64,000 nucleotides of DNA. Origin: Ricordea florida. Its lineage: Eukaryota > Cnidaria > Anthozoa > Corallimorpharia > Ricordeidae. Where the stretch lies: the NCBI GenBank assembly GCA_949710005.1, contig OX453275.1:8106981-8170980 (forward strand), in the 5' to 3' direction. The position numbers and the translations under genes were made by a program. Shown in pieces: positions 1 to 11,300 of the stretch (the stretch's first letter is position 1; each line of letters starts with the position of its first letter). Below the pieces are notes generated by a model. It worked only from the letters and a program-made list of their open reading frames with translations, searched no databases and was not told the origin of the DNA.

Positions 1-474
1 AGAGACTTAGGCCCAGTTCAGACGCCACATTTTTCATGTGCTGAACCAAATTCAGTTAGGTCCGACTTTGACGTGACATTTGATTCAGGTACCGCACCGT
101 GCGCCGAACCTAACCTTTATTCCATGTCAGCAGTTGCGAGGTTTATGACTTACATGTATCAAAATTTAAATTTACGCCTTTAGTTTGGCACATTAGAAGA
201 GAACCGTAGGGTTCACCTGCTTTTCAACTGTCAAATATTGGGACAAACCCTGCCGAACTGAACGTTTTTGCCTCACCAAAATAAAACTGCCGTACCGAAT
301 TGATTCGGGCTTCGCTCTTTTCTCATACTTAATTTATCGGTTAGGTTTGGCACATGAAAAGTACGGTGTCTGAACCGCGTCTTAACCAAGTTTACAGAGG
401 AGCCCAACACTTACATGTACTTACATGTATAACAGGAACAAGAAATGCAACAAAACAAGTTCACCTTAAAAGGC
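1..474. other. No gene recognised at left edge
   Basis: I see no convincing coding exon or RNA gene here. The open frames are short and lack splice context. The segment lies 3' of the minus-strand exon ending at 483, so it is probably intron of that gene, whose remaining exons would lie outside the window. A loose motif resembling tttggcac recurs two or three times but forms no clear repeat. Confidence 0.5.
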
Positions 475-482
475 TTACATAC

Positions 483-2929
483 CATAATCATTTTTGTTCA
501 TTATCTCTATTTCAAATGACTGACCACTTTCCATCAAGACCACACCCATGTCTGCCGTGTGCTGGACAAGGCTCCCTGGGTTAATTCTCACCGAATAGTT
601 ACCCTTAGTGTAACTTCTTGGTATCACTGCTGAGTCCACAGTGCATATACCAGAGTAGTAAGTGGAAGATGACTGATGAACCATTGATTTTGGGGCCACA
701 TCTCCCAGTGATACTGTTGTGACAGAAGATGTTTGATGAACCTTCTGTTCCACACTAGGACCCTTGTAACGAGGGGCTATTTGGCCAGGGCCTAAATGAC
801 GTGGTGCTTCTTGTGAACCCTTCAAAAAGGAGCCACTACCACCACCGTCATCAACTGGCTCTTTACTGATACTTCCAGACACAGTGGCCTCTTGGGAATA
901 CTCATCTTCAGTTGGTTCCTTCAAGGAGTTAGATTCCGTGGCTCTGGGTGATGACAAATGATCTCCATAGCTTGTTAATGTGGACATAACTGAGCCATGT
1001 TCTTTAGTTTTAGAACCTCCTGTCCCAAAAAAAGGAAATTATAGAAGCAAAAATTGAAAGTTCTATATTATTTTGACTACTGTAATGATCATGTCAAAAA
1101 TCAATCTTAAAAAATTCTCATTTAATTGATTTCTATTACAAGAGCAAAAAGAATTAATACGATAATGCAGGAGCTCCTGGATAATGACAATAATAATGAT
1201 AATAATTATACTAATCATTACAGATTATTATTTTATTAAATAGGAATCTGCAGCTTAATTGTTTCAAAAAGCCATAACCACACTTAAAATGCTGCATACA
1301 CATGGGATCACATGAAACCGCACCTTAAATGATTGACACATAAGTGGAAATCAGTAGAATTAAATTCAAAATTTTCCAAATGAAGACATGCAAAGCAAAG
1401 CTACTTTATGTGATGATTTGGTTGTAATATCAAAAATAGTTTTAAGTAACGCTCCGACTAAGGACGATAGCAGAAACAATAGGCCTGCGGCAACAGAAAC
1501 CGTTGCTGCCTGGTGCAGGAAAAGTGATAATTCAATTAATTTGAGCTCCTTCATTGGATAAATCGCCATTAGCGCGAAATTCAAACATTTATTCGTAGAG
1601 TTAGAGAACCAAAAGCTTGATTCAAAGACTAAAAACATACGTTATGTCTTTATTACATAAAAACCTTTACGTAGATGGAGTATAAAAAAAATCGTATGTG
1701 GGGCACACCGATTTCTGAGCTTCACCTTGACAAACGATGGTGATTAAACCTTGCTTTCATCAAAACATGACATATTTGAAAATTATTGACTTCTACAATT
1801 ACTCAACAACTTGAAACAGAAACAATAATGTACACTAATCAAAGTAGGACTATGGTGAACTCGTGGATATGTTTACAAAACAGAGAAAAAAGAAATAATT
1901 TAAAAATTAACGAGGTGTTTTTTCAGAGTTGTGATTGAATGAACTTGAAGATAATTTTAATAATCTATAATCACAACATAAAAGTGACCAGGGAGCTGAG
2001 TAGCTTTTTGAAATAAACATACAGTGAGTACATGACGCCAATCATTTGACTACACTAGGCATCAGTTATAAGGCAGGTTGCAAGCATACAGTTGTTAAAA
2101 AATTTGATAACTAAACATAAGGGTACAGGATTAAATGGCACCGAAACCAAATGTAGTTCTGGTATCCTGCTGCTCACTGTCTGTGTGTTCAAAGTAACAG
2201 GGTCCTTCTGAATAAGGTCTGAATTTTGTTGCCATGACATTGTCAATTTTATCATCATTATAGTTTTTGTTGTCTACAAGTCTATTCAATGTATTCAACA
2301 GAAATATCCACCTTGATTCTGCAGCTGATAATGAACAAAACCATGTAGGATAGCCCAGCTGACGAATCATACCAAACAAGTCTTTCTTGCATTTTTGCAA
2401 AGTATGTTAGTGATGATCTTAAAATGCTTAAGACTCTCAATCCTTTATCAAGTTGAATTAGTTTATTTACATTACCATCTCATTTTAGGTTATCAGTGGT
2501 ATATATATTCAGGGTTGCACTTAAAAAAAATCACACTTGCCATCATTAATACAGCAATACATCTTTGTTTTTATCCTTATAACTTCTTGTTTTTACAATG
2601 TAAATATGATGAGTCACACAACAGTAAGCAAAACAGGTAAGCCTATTTTTCCAACATGTCTACTTCAACACAATCTAGTTCACTTCAAGGTAAATTCGGA
2701 AATCAATAGACAGAAAACGTTTCATTGTAACGGCTTGTGGTGCATTGTATATAATATAACGCTTAATACATTTTCTACATGACTTACTCTTTTCGAACCC
2801 TGGTTCTCCGTCACGGCATGCGCCTCTATATTTAATGGTAAGCGTTGACATACTTCTTGACCGTCCCAATACTTCTCCAACTCCATTCCTGTTAGTACTA
2901 ACACTTAAATCAGTAGAAACGTCCTCCAT
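483..2929 (-). CDS. Unidentified gene, first two exons
   Basis: Two exons join in phase. Exon 1 (2929-2788) starts with ATG and MEDVSTDL and ends at a GTAAGT donor. Exon 2 (989-483) follows a CAG acceptor and ends in front of a GTATGT donor, so the apparent stop just after NKNDYG is intronic and the gene continues left, out of the window. The first ~150 residues are Ser/Pro/Gly-rich and probably disordered. The end of exon 2 ([19 protein letters not shown]) has alternating hydrophobics like the start of a beta-rich domain. The intron 990-2787 contains a Helitron-like fragment and a small hydrophobic ORF. I do not recognise the family. Splice sites and matching phases are the main evidence that it is real. 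Confidence 0.55.
1366..1638 (-). other. Short ORF with a membrane-like segment
   Basis: Minus-strand open frame of 90 codons. An internal ATG at 1569 begins MAIYPMKEL and is followed by a strongly hydrophobic stretch ([20 protein letters not shown]) that would make one transmembrane helix. It lies in the intron of the flanking gene. A short segment near 5225-5260 on the opposite strand resembles the DNA encoding this helix, so an exon copy or repeat is possible. Without splice evidence I cannot say it is a gene. Confidence 0.25.
2131..2400 (-). mobile_element. Helitron-like fragment
   Basis: The 89-codon minus frame contains a region of the form [20 protein letters not shown] followed by RW. 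This resembles the Helitron helicase-like N-terminal (Rep-associated) domain, where a conserved 'QLG-PT-F-T-SAAD-RW' block occurs. Only this block is present; Rep HUH motifs and helicase are absent. It is an old fragment inside an intron. Confidence 0.55.
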
Positions 2930-3702
2930 GCGATGTTTCTTATCCAGGTTGGCCGCAGAAGTTCTTCGGTTTCACATCATGGATTCGTCAATTTATTCTG
3001 TTTTCAGTAGTAGTTTCGTTCAATAACGAGTACTCATTTCGCTCATATAAATTCTCATTCGAGTGCTAATTTCGCTCTATGAGTTCTCACCAAAGCTTAC
3101 TACATTAGCAAGAGATTTTCTCATCTTCAGATCACTTTCGAGCCAACTGAAATTCATATACTGCTTGTAATCTTGGGGGCGGTCGATGGCGGTCGATGTC
3201 GGTCGATGTCGGAAAAGCGAATAGTTATCATCTGTTCACGTTTAGCGCCTGGCCGAGTAAAAGGCTCATGAAATTCAGTCTTCAAGTTGGTCATTGTCCT
3301 AACTGGAAACATTTAAACTCCTTTTGATTTTAGTAAGACCGCTAATGAGGCCCTGTTAGTGAGGTTCTTTATGTCGCGCGTCTGAGTTTCAAACCTTTTC
3401 ACGTCGCAATTTCGGAAGGTCGAAGGTCGCTGTCGTTAATTTCCAGTGAGCGGCTCGTCGCCATTTCAGGTCCTTTATGTCGCCGTTTCAAGGCCATGTT
3501 GCTTGTCGAAATTTACCCCTAACAGGGCTTCGCTAATCGTCCTCTTAAGCTACAAAATCATTACAAACTCTGGCAACGGTACGATACACTTTCAGCGTGA
3601 ACTTTCATCAACAGACTTCCGTGACTTCGGTCACGACAATTGTCGTCTTCATATCGGTGCCCCCGAGTTCTATCCGACTAATTACGAAGTGTGTCTACAC
3701 TG

Positions 3703-3752
3703 GAGTGAGTGAGTGAGTGAGTGAGCGAGTGAGCGAGTGAGTGAGTGAGTGA
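3703..3752. repeat. (GTGA)n microsatellite
   Basis: About twelve tandem GTGA/GCGA units, lying about 90 bp 3' of the minus-strand F-box/LRR-like ORF. Just upstream, at 3174-3211, there is a small three-unit repeat of a GGTCGATG-type 12-mer. Confidence 0.9.
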
Positions 3753-3839
3753 CAATTTGCATATCGGAGTCCCCACAAAAACTCGCAAATACGCTTCGCG
3801 TATCCACGAGTTAAAAATGAGGCCAAGTACAATGTCCAC

Positions 3840-4453
3840 TCACTCAGAAAAAGCCTCGCCTACGATGTCCGCCGCGTCCCAAAAGTAATCCCCTCCAATT
3901 TCCTGTGAATATATCTCGATGTCCCCATTTCTAAGTCGCGGAAAGGTTTTGTTGGGAAAAAGAATCTCCCTTGATTCTAGGCTGATCCCATCAAAGCAAA
4001 TATCCGTAATTGACTCATACGAGCACAGACATGCGATAGCCAGAACTCCGAATTGCGAGTTGTACGAAATGTTTACACTTTCCCGGCTTTGCAAGGAGTC
4101 TTTTGCGCGGAAGATGGCATCCTCGGAGATATTCTCGCATCTTTCGATCTGCAGAACCCCGAGATGTTTTGCAGCCGTCGTAAGTAAAAAAAAAAATTAT
4201 CTGATGAGATTGTTGTTCCACTCAAATTTAGGCTGCGAATACGAACAAACATCTGCAGAGGTAGTTTCTGGTAAACGTTCTCTGTGTCGGCAATGTCTAG
4301 CGGTTCACGTGCCTTTGACATGATTAGCTTTCTACAGCTTCCTCTAAACACCAATATCCACGACGAGTAGCACATGCCTGCGACAGCAACAACATTTTCG
4401 GGTTCCAGAAACTGAAAAACCAACTGCCAGAAGAAACTGTCCACAAAGTTCAT
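3840..4453 (-). CDS. F-box/LRR-like gene with frameshift
   Basis: Apparently single-exon minus-strand gene. The N-terminus (MNFVDSFFWQLVFQFLEPEN, then AVAG...C..W) resembles an F-box, and the rest resembles leucine-rich repeats of the FBXL/AMN1 kind (RIRSLNLSGTTIS, then VLQIERCENISEDAI, then ITDICFDGISL). F-box/LRR proteins are substrate adaptors of SCF ubiquitin ligases. The coding frame changes within an 11-T run on the coding strand (4186-4196 on +). The LRR pattern continues in a different frame after it, as one lost T would explain. The reading then runs to a stop at 3840. Either a homopolymer assembly error or a real 1-nt deletion fits. At roughly 204 residues it is short for the family, and family assignment is moderate. 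Confidence 0.5.
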
Positions 4454-6474
4454 TGCTACAACCTTAAGTGATTTTTTCTATCCAAATAAAGATGTTCGCC
4501 AAGCGAATATGCACAACACGATAGAAACACAGCAGCAATCAGAAATGAGAGAAGGCAGAAATCTATTGTCACTCGACTTTTTTTGTCACGTTCTTATTTC
4601 TTTACCTCAAGCCTACTGCACTTCGCTTCCATTTCCAACCTTGACCGACAATATATACAAATCTTTCTCTGGTGGTCTTTCCATCTTTGGTCTGGAACAA
4701 ACATTGAATATTCCTCAGGAGTGCAGAGTCGCAGCTTCTTTGAATCGACCTCGCCATGCTTCCACTCGTCGTGGCGTGAACAACAACACGAAGCCGAAAA
4801 CGGCATGGAGAAACACTCGAATATTGCACAGAAAAGAACTATATACAACTATATACAACTATATACAACTGAGATGTGATATTTAGAGATATTTGTACGT
4901 TTTAGACTGAATAAAGGCGAAAAAAAACCGTCAATCTGCGCTCATGAAATGGCTTTCACCCTTTGTGAAATATGACACTTCCGTGATCTGAACCTTCGTG
5001 GGCAGAAATCGTCGTGTTCCCCACATACGAATTTTGTACGAAATTGCAAGGCAATAGGTCGGGGCCTATTTTTTCTATTTTCGGCATTTCCGACGGCAAA
5101 ATCGAGCTAAATCGGGGAAAAATCGCTTTTTTAAAGGTTTTCGCCAATCAGAATGCTGCATTTTAATTAGTTAAGCCAATTATCTGTGGTTGGGTAAAAG
5201 GATTCCATGCATTCCGTTGCCGTTGCTGCTATCGTTCTCAGCCGGAGCGTTACTTAAATTTTAGCTCATGAATATTTGTTTATTTGATTAGACTGTTGGG
5301 ATGGGCAGGTCATAATCTTAAGATTTTTGCATGCTTAATTCCTTAGAAATGAAAAGCTAAAACAGAAAAATCAATACAAGGCACTGCTCTCCTATCAAAT
5401 TAAGACTGTCATGTGAAATTCAACTGATTTGGACCATTCTCATTTTTCGTACCAATCGTCATGTACTGTACAACAGTGTTGCTTTGGAGTCTTCAATTCT
5501 TATGTAAAAGTGAAAGGCAAAAATAAATACAATGCACCTTTGTCATCCTGCTCTAAAGCCCTATCTTCAGCAGAAAATAAACCTTTAGGTCTTGCACCCT
5601 GGGTAATGTAAGTTTGGTGTTGGGCTGAAAATGGGAAACAATAAATATTATTGTAACATAACTTTAGAATTACACAAACCTTTAATACTGAGAAAAAAGT
5701 TTTAAGGAAAAAATCCAATTTTCTCAGACCCTTAAAAACGTCTGATTTTTGCACAGAATGCCAGTACCGGTAGATCTATAGGAAAACACTCATTAAGATC
5801 TCTTATAATTAAAAGTGATTTTCAAACTACAGCAGAATTACATGTAAGCTGATTGGATCAAGAGCTAACAGACTGACTCAGGTGTTAAAAAATTGCAGCT
5901 ACTGTAGATCCTCTATAAAGCCACCTGGATGGTTTATTTATTTTACTTAAGATACCTTTAGGGGATGGCCAATTAGATGTGGCAGCTTAATAGATGGGTG
6001 CAGCTTAATAGAAGGGGGATGGCTTATCAATTTAGCTAAATGCAGCAGGATACATGTGGTGTACTGTCTTTAAACACTTTTACTCTTGTAGATTTCAGAG
6101 TTTATTCACCCTCATTTGTGCTAAAGGCATCCTGAAACTCCAAAAATACAATTTATAATAAAAACCTAAAGTGGAGCCAGCTAGCCAGCTAGCCAGCTAC
6201 TCACAGTCCTGGAATTCTTGACTTCGACATGTCAATCACTCTCCAAATCAACAGTGCAATATAATATCACAAGCTGAACTGCAGAGACATCAATAAATCA
6301 TTGCACTTCATCCCATCACTGAATTGTGCATGATATTTTGTTCTTCAAGGAAGGGGGTGGCTTAATTGAAAGGGGTAGCTTAATAAATTTCTTCTTTTAG
6401 AGAAGGGTTACTTATTGGAAAGGGGAGCTTATTTCAAGAGGGAGGGAGGGCGTAACAGTTTACAGTGGTTTCAC
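4454..6474. other. Intergenic region, no gene seen
   Basis: No exon with splice support found. It contains three tandem copies of a 10-mer (atatacaact) at 4839-4870 and three of an 8-mer (ccagctag) at 6177-6199. Further 3' exons of the DED gene (minus) may lie here unrecognised. Confidence 0.4.
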
Positions 6475-7944
6475 CTGTAAATTTACTATCTTTTAATGGT
6501 TGTCTCCTCTCCACCTCACTTTCATCTTTGTTTGGTGCATTTTGATCTTCTCCTACAAAAGTCCCTTTAGCCTCTGCATCATTGACAACACCATCATGAA
6601 CAACATCTTCACATAATTTGTATTGTTCCTCTTCTAATATTTGCTTATCAACTTGATTTTCAGGAACCAAAGTAGGTAACAGCCATCCTTCATTTTTTCC
6701 ATTGACAGTATTAAGCTTGGCTGGTAGTAATAGAACATTTTGAAATTATTTTACATTAGCAAAATTGAATAGGAAATTTCCTTGAAGGATACAGCAAAAC
6801 CATGCAGTTAAAGAAGGCAAAATCCCTTAAGGTTAAGAAGGGGGGAAGTGGATTGCCCTGTTTTTAAATGCTAGGGAGGTTCAAATGATTTTTTTTTTTT
6901 TGTTTAGGGGAAGACACTATCTCTTATTAGTATCACCCAACTAGTGGACTAATGCAAATGCCGCAATCTGATTGGCTACGCTACTAGAGGTCTATTAGTA
7001 ATAGTCCTCGAGTAGCGAAATTCGTGGCGCTTTCTTTTGTTTTATTCCCAAATAAATCTTTCTTCAACTTGCATTTGCTAACTTTATTATTGCTTTTTCT
7101 GTCCAACTAGTTGGGTGATACTAAAACAATTAGACCCTTCGCCCTCAAGGGCTACGGGTCTAATTGTTAATTATCCCATCTTCACCATCCAACCCCTGTG
7201 GAAAAGCTTTCTGGTCCTATAATTTGACAATGTTCACTTGATTTTTTTAGGGAAGGGAGAGGAAGGGTCATTTCAGGAAAAAAACCCTACCAAGTGAAAA
7301 AAGAAAAAAACAAAATCTGCAAATAAGAATACAAGCATTATATTCTGCGTTGTACATGGAGCTATGTCTGGGGCAACAAATATTCTGCAATTGTATGTGA
7401 TAAAAGATGGAACAATGAATTAAGTGTTAAGTGCAAGAAAATAAGTATGTGTAATCAAATGGTGACGAGTGAAATTAGGGAATAATTTCACTCGTGTTTT
7501 GTCTAACTGTAAAATAACATTGGAAAATAATTATTGTCCAGAGCAAATCACAACACACCCCTCCCCCCAAAAAAATCAAATGGTTGGCCGGATGTGGTAA
7601 ACATGTCTCGGAAAACTGATCAACAAACCTGGTTTTTGTCCATTTTGAGAAAGTGTAGCAAAGTATTCCTCCTTTTCCTCCAATGCTTCGACCAGATCAT
7701 TACGTCCAATTTTATCGAAAGCGTCCTTCAATACATCAAACTTTGTAGGAGACAGAAGACATCTTCGTTCCAACTCATGGAAGTAATGGAACGCTTCCTT
7801 GGTACGTTCACTGTTAGCTGGCGGAATAACATTTTTAAAAATAAACTTGAGTTCGTCAACATCGTTTGATGTGAGCTCCTTTGCTACTTTGAGCAAGTAG
7901 CAGTTAAATTCATATGAGATATTTGAAAACGGTTTCAAGCTCAT
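6475..7944 (-). CDS. Death-effector-domain protein, first exons
   Basis: Exon 1 (7944-7629) starts at ATG (MSLKPFSNISYEF). It encodes a six-helix death effector domain: YLLKVAKELTSNDVDELKF at residues ~12-31, then ERRCLL and LVEALEEKEEYF. DEDs mediate homotypic assembly in apoptotic and innate signalling (FADD, caspase-8, c-FLIP, DEDD). Exon 1 ends at a GTTTGT donor. Exon 2 (6720-6475) joins in phase, is acidic and low-complexity, and ends at a GTGAAA donor, so the gene continues at lower coordinates. No death domain or caspase domain is visible in this part. The first 12 codons of the longer open frame begin with TTG, so I start at the ATG. It is head-to-head with CTF18, 366 bp away, suggesting a shared promoter region. 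Confidence 0.65.
6929..7122. mobile_element. MITE with ~20-bp inverted ends
   Basis: Ends are inverted copies of AGTATCACCCAACTAG (left 6929, right ending 7122), extended by TTA/TAA on each side. The interior is non-coding. It lies in intron 1 of the DED gene. No transposase is present, so it is a non-autonomous element. Confidence 0.7.
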
Positions 7945-8310
7945 CGTAGTCTCGTTTGCGGATCTATCTTCGATCAACCTTCTTTCACGACGGCAAGGAT
8001 CATAAGGACAGGCCAGGTGGGGAATATTGCTCCAACCGTTGCATGGATACAGTCACCGTGTTTCGATAGTTAATTAACTATACGCAAAATGAAACTTTCT
8101 TTTTCCTGTGTTAAAGCGAACAAGGGTGTCACATGACCAAACCGGAAGTGATTTAATTTGATATCAACGCGATCACGTGACGGCTATTTTGGCGGGAGAA
8201 TTTGCATCAATATGGTGAACGCTAGAAAAATTATCTTTTAACTTTATGAGTGTTGCTCGCACCTTCCGATCTCTTTAAATATCTTTAAAGAGAGCGAAAA
8301 TTCATCAAAA

Positions 8311-11300
8311 ATGGACGATTGGGATATTCCTGAAGAACAAGACTATGAATCTCGATACGCTGATGAGCTGGAAATGCTAAATGATTTGGAGAAAGAGGGT
8401 ATGGATTTCAACTGCTGAAAATTAAAATAATTTTATTTACACAAGCTTATACATCAGGAACTAAATGCGATAGATAAATGCAAGTATGTCTTACAGGTCC
8501 ACCATCAAGAAAGAGCTTAAAGTTTTATGACAACGAGAGAGTGGATGGACAAACCTCGGTAAACAGGGTTGTTAATACCGATGAAAGCAATGAATATTTA
8601 GCAAAATCAAAGAAAAGAGATTGTGATGAAATGTTCGCTACCTCAAGGGATGATTGTGCAGAGGGCATGATTGAAATTGACCACTTCAGTTCCGATGATT
8701 CAGGTAATATACTTATGGAGTATGTTTGTAAAATGAAAGCCTACATGTACACTGTACCTGTAATGCAGGGATAATTTGAAGCCTAGAGTGTTTCCCATTG
8801 TTTCCATTCGCTCCGACGAAGGGCTAACGCTCGAAACACCTCCCTTTTACCTTACGGTGGTAAAACTGACATTATCAATTCGTTTGGTTATCCCAATTTC
8901 TTGTGTTTTCCATTAACCCAGGCCTGGTGGGATCGTAGACATGAATGTCCCAGTGAAAAGAAAATAACCACTTTTGCATGGCCTTATTGTTTGGCTCTTG
9001 ATATTTCCTATGCATTTGTCACTCCTAGGCACTCAAATGAACCAAAGGACATATAATTCTAAATCAGGCCTTCCTTTGATTTGCATTTGTTAACTTTTTT
9101 AGATTCAAATTATTCTTTTGTGCCGTTATGCAAAGGCTAGTCTTTAATTTACAGCCAATCGGAAGATTGTTGGTAAGATTTCCGCACAGGTCCCTTCTTC
9201 ATTATGCATTCTGTAACTATCTATTTCGTTCTTCGAACACAAGAAATATTTGCACGTGTATTGCACCAGACAAGACAGCTTCAGCATGCCTAATGAAGTA
9301 GGGAACTGTGCGAAAATCTTACCTGGTTGTTTAACAGAATGTTAATAATCATTGTTATCAATGTTGAGTCATTTCCTAGAACAATGCAATTCAGTTTGAA
9401 GAACTGGGTGACTGGTACATCCACCCTCCAGTATGTTACTTTCCCAAGAATATTTCTGGAAGAATGAAATACATTTACATAGATACATTTTGATGGAGGA
9501 AGGATTTGAGGATCGTGAAAGCAATTGTTTTCCTCCATTACATTGGCCTTAGCTCAGTTCATAGATTTTGTGCAGTAAATTTGCAGCCAGGGATGTTGTC
9601 AACTCTCTTCCATAATGCATTTGTATATGTGATCACTTTTATCAATAAAATATCAAGCCACAGTCTACATATATGCAGAATTATGTTACTGTATTATGTT
9701 ACAATCAAACTCAAATATTATTTTCCATAGCTCCAAATAAAAAAAAGGCTCGTCTTAGTCCTTTGAGCAATGGAGAAATCCACAGTCCTCCAACTTCCAT
9801 TCTTGGAACTACTGCTAGAAACTCCCATGAGACAGCTTCACATTCTCCGAGTCCAGCTAATATCAATGAAACACGGAACAGTTCACTCTTGTCAGACAGG
9901 AAAAGAGTTTTTTGTCGTCCACCCTTGAGCTGCAAATCGGTTTCTGTGACAAGAATGGATGGGCAAAGACTTTACCTGTCAATCAAGGATGATGTTGAAG
10001 AAAAGGTGTTTTTGATCTTTTATAATATGGTCTTAAGTTAATTGTGCCGTCACAATGAGATTATGCCTTATGCAATGCAGGCTGAAGCTTATAAGTGATT
10101 ATAAGATGTATTGTAGGTCAAAGTTAAAACTACTTATGGAACATGTACATGTACAATATTACCATATTATTACACAAGCAAGACTGCCAATAACAAAAAT
10201 CAGCCAATCAGATTCCTTGATTTGCAGTCCCACAAAGGGGGCCAATATTTTACCAGTATGGGACTGGGTAATGTCCTAAAAGATCCTTTGTAATTCAAAG
10301 TCAGTTTCCTCTCTCAAATTAAGCTGGAGGACAGTGTGAACGTTTTTGTCAACAATCCATGCAAAACCTTGAAATGGATCGCTAGAAAGATAAGATCCCC
10401 TTCAATACCCTTTTTTGATCTTAGAATACAATTTTTTTTCAGTACACAAAATCTAAGTGCAGTTTCCAGTCGTATAATAAATCTCTTATTAACCAAGCTT
10501 GCTCGGGACCGTACCGGGATAATATCAGATCTTGGTCTTTTATGTAGACTTTGGGCTGATACTCTCCTTGTACGGCCCTTGCACTTTGTTAATGAGACAT
10601 TTAAATTCATTTCAAACAGTACTAATAGGAACCCAAAATCTCATCCTCTGTTAGGTAAAGGGATAATGGTTGGGTTAAGGGTTGTACAGGTGCACATCTT
10701 CCTGGAAACAAAATAATGAAATAAAAACAAAAAGTGCTATGTTTGTTAAGAAATAATAGTTATAATAATGGAAATAATCGAATAGTAATAATATTACATG
10801 ACAACTATTATTGTAAAAACTATTCTAATAATATATTATTTATAAATGTTTTCAATTCAGAGATCGAGAAAGTCAGTGATCAGAAAGGGAACAGGCTATT
10901 CTGTTCATCTGCTGTCAACTCCATTTTCTGTTTTGCGTGAACATGTAGAGGAAGAGGTATTGTGTTTTTACATGTTTAATTCTTCAACACTTCTGTTTGT
11001 CTGTCCTGACCAAAAGTTCCCAAAATGTTCAAAGTGTACAGTAACTATGGTATGGCTTGATTATTACTATGCAAATGCTGTATAAATATGAACATGTTCA
11101 TAATTTTAACATACAGAATTGAATTACATGACTGCTAAATTTTTCATGTAAATGTAGAGGCGAAGAAGAACAATAGCAGAGTCGGAAAGAGTAACAGCAT
11201 CTTTACAGAGGTAAAAAAGGTGTCTGTTTTTCCTTCAGTTTAATAGTCTTAGTACAGTTATTTGACTACTGTTACTGTCATTTCTGTAGTCATGGCCATT

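Noticed and set aside
7945..7977. Longer N-terminus of the DED protein
   Set aside because: The extension begins with TTG; the ATG at 7944 is the plausible start just before the domain.
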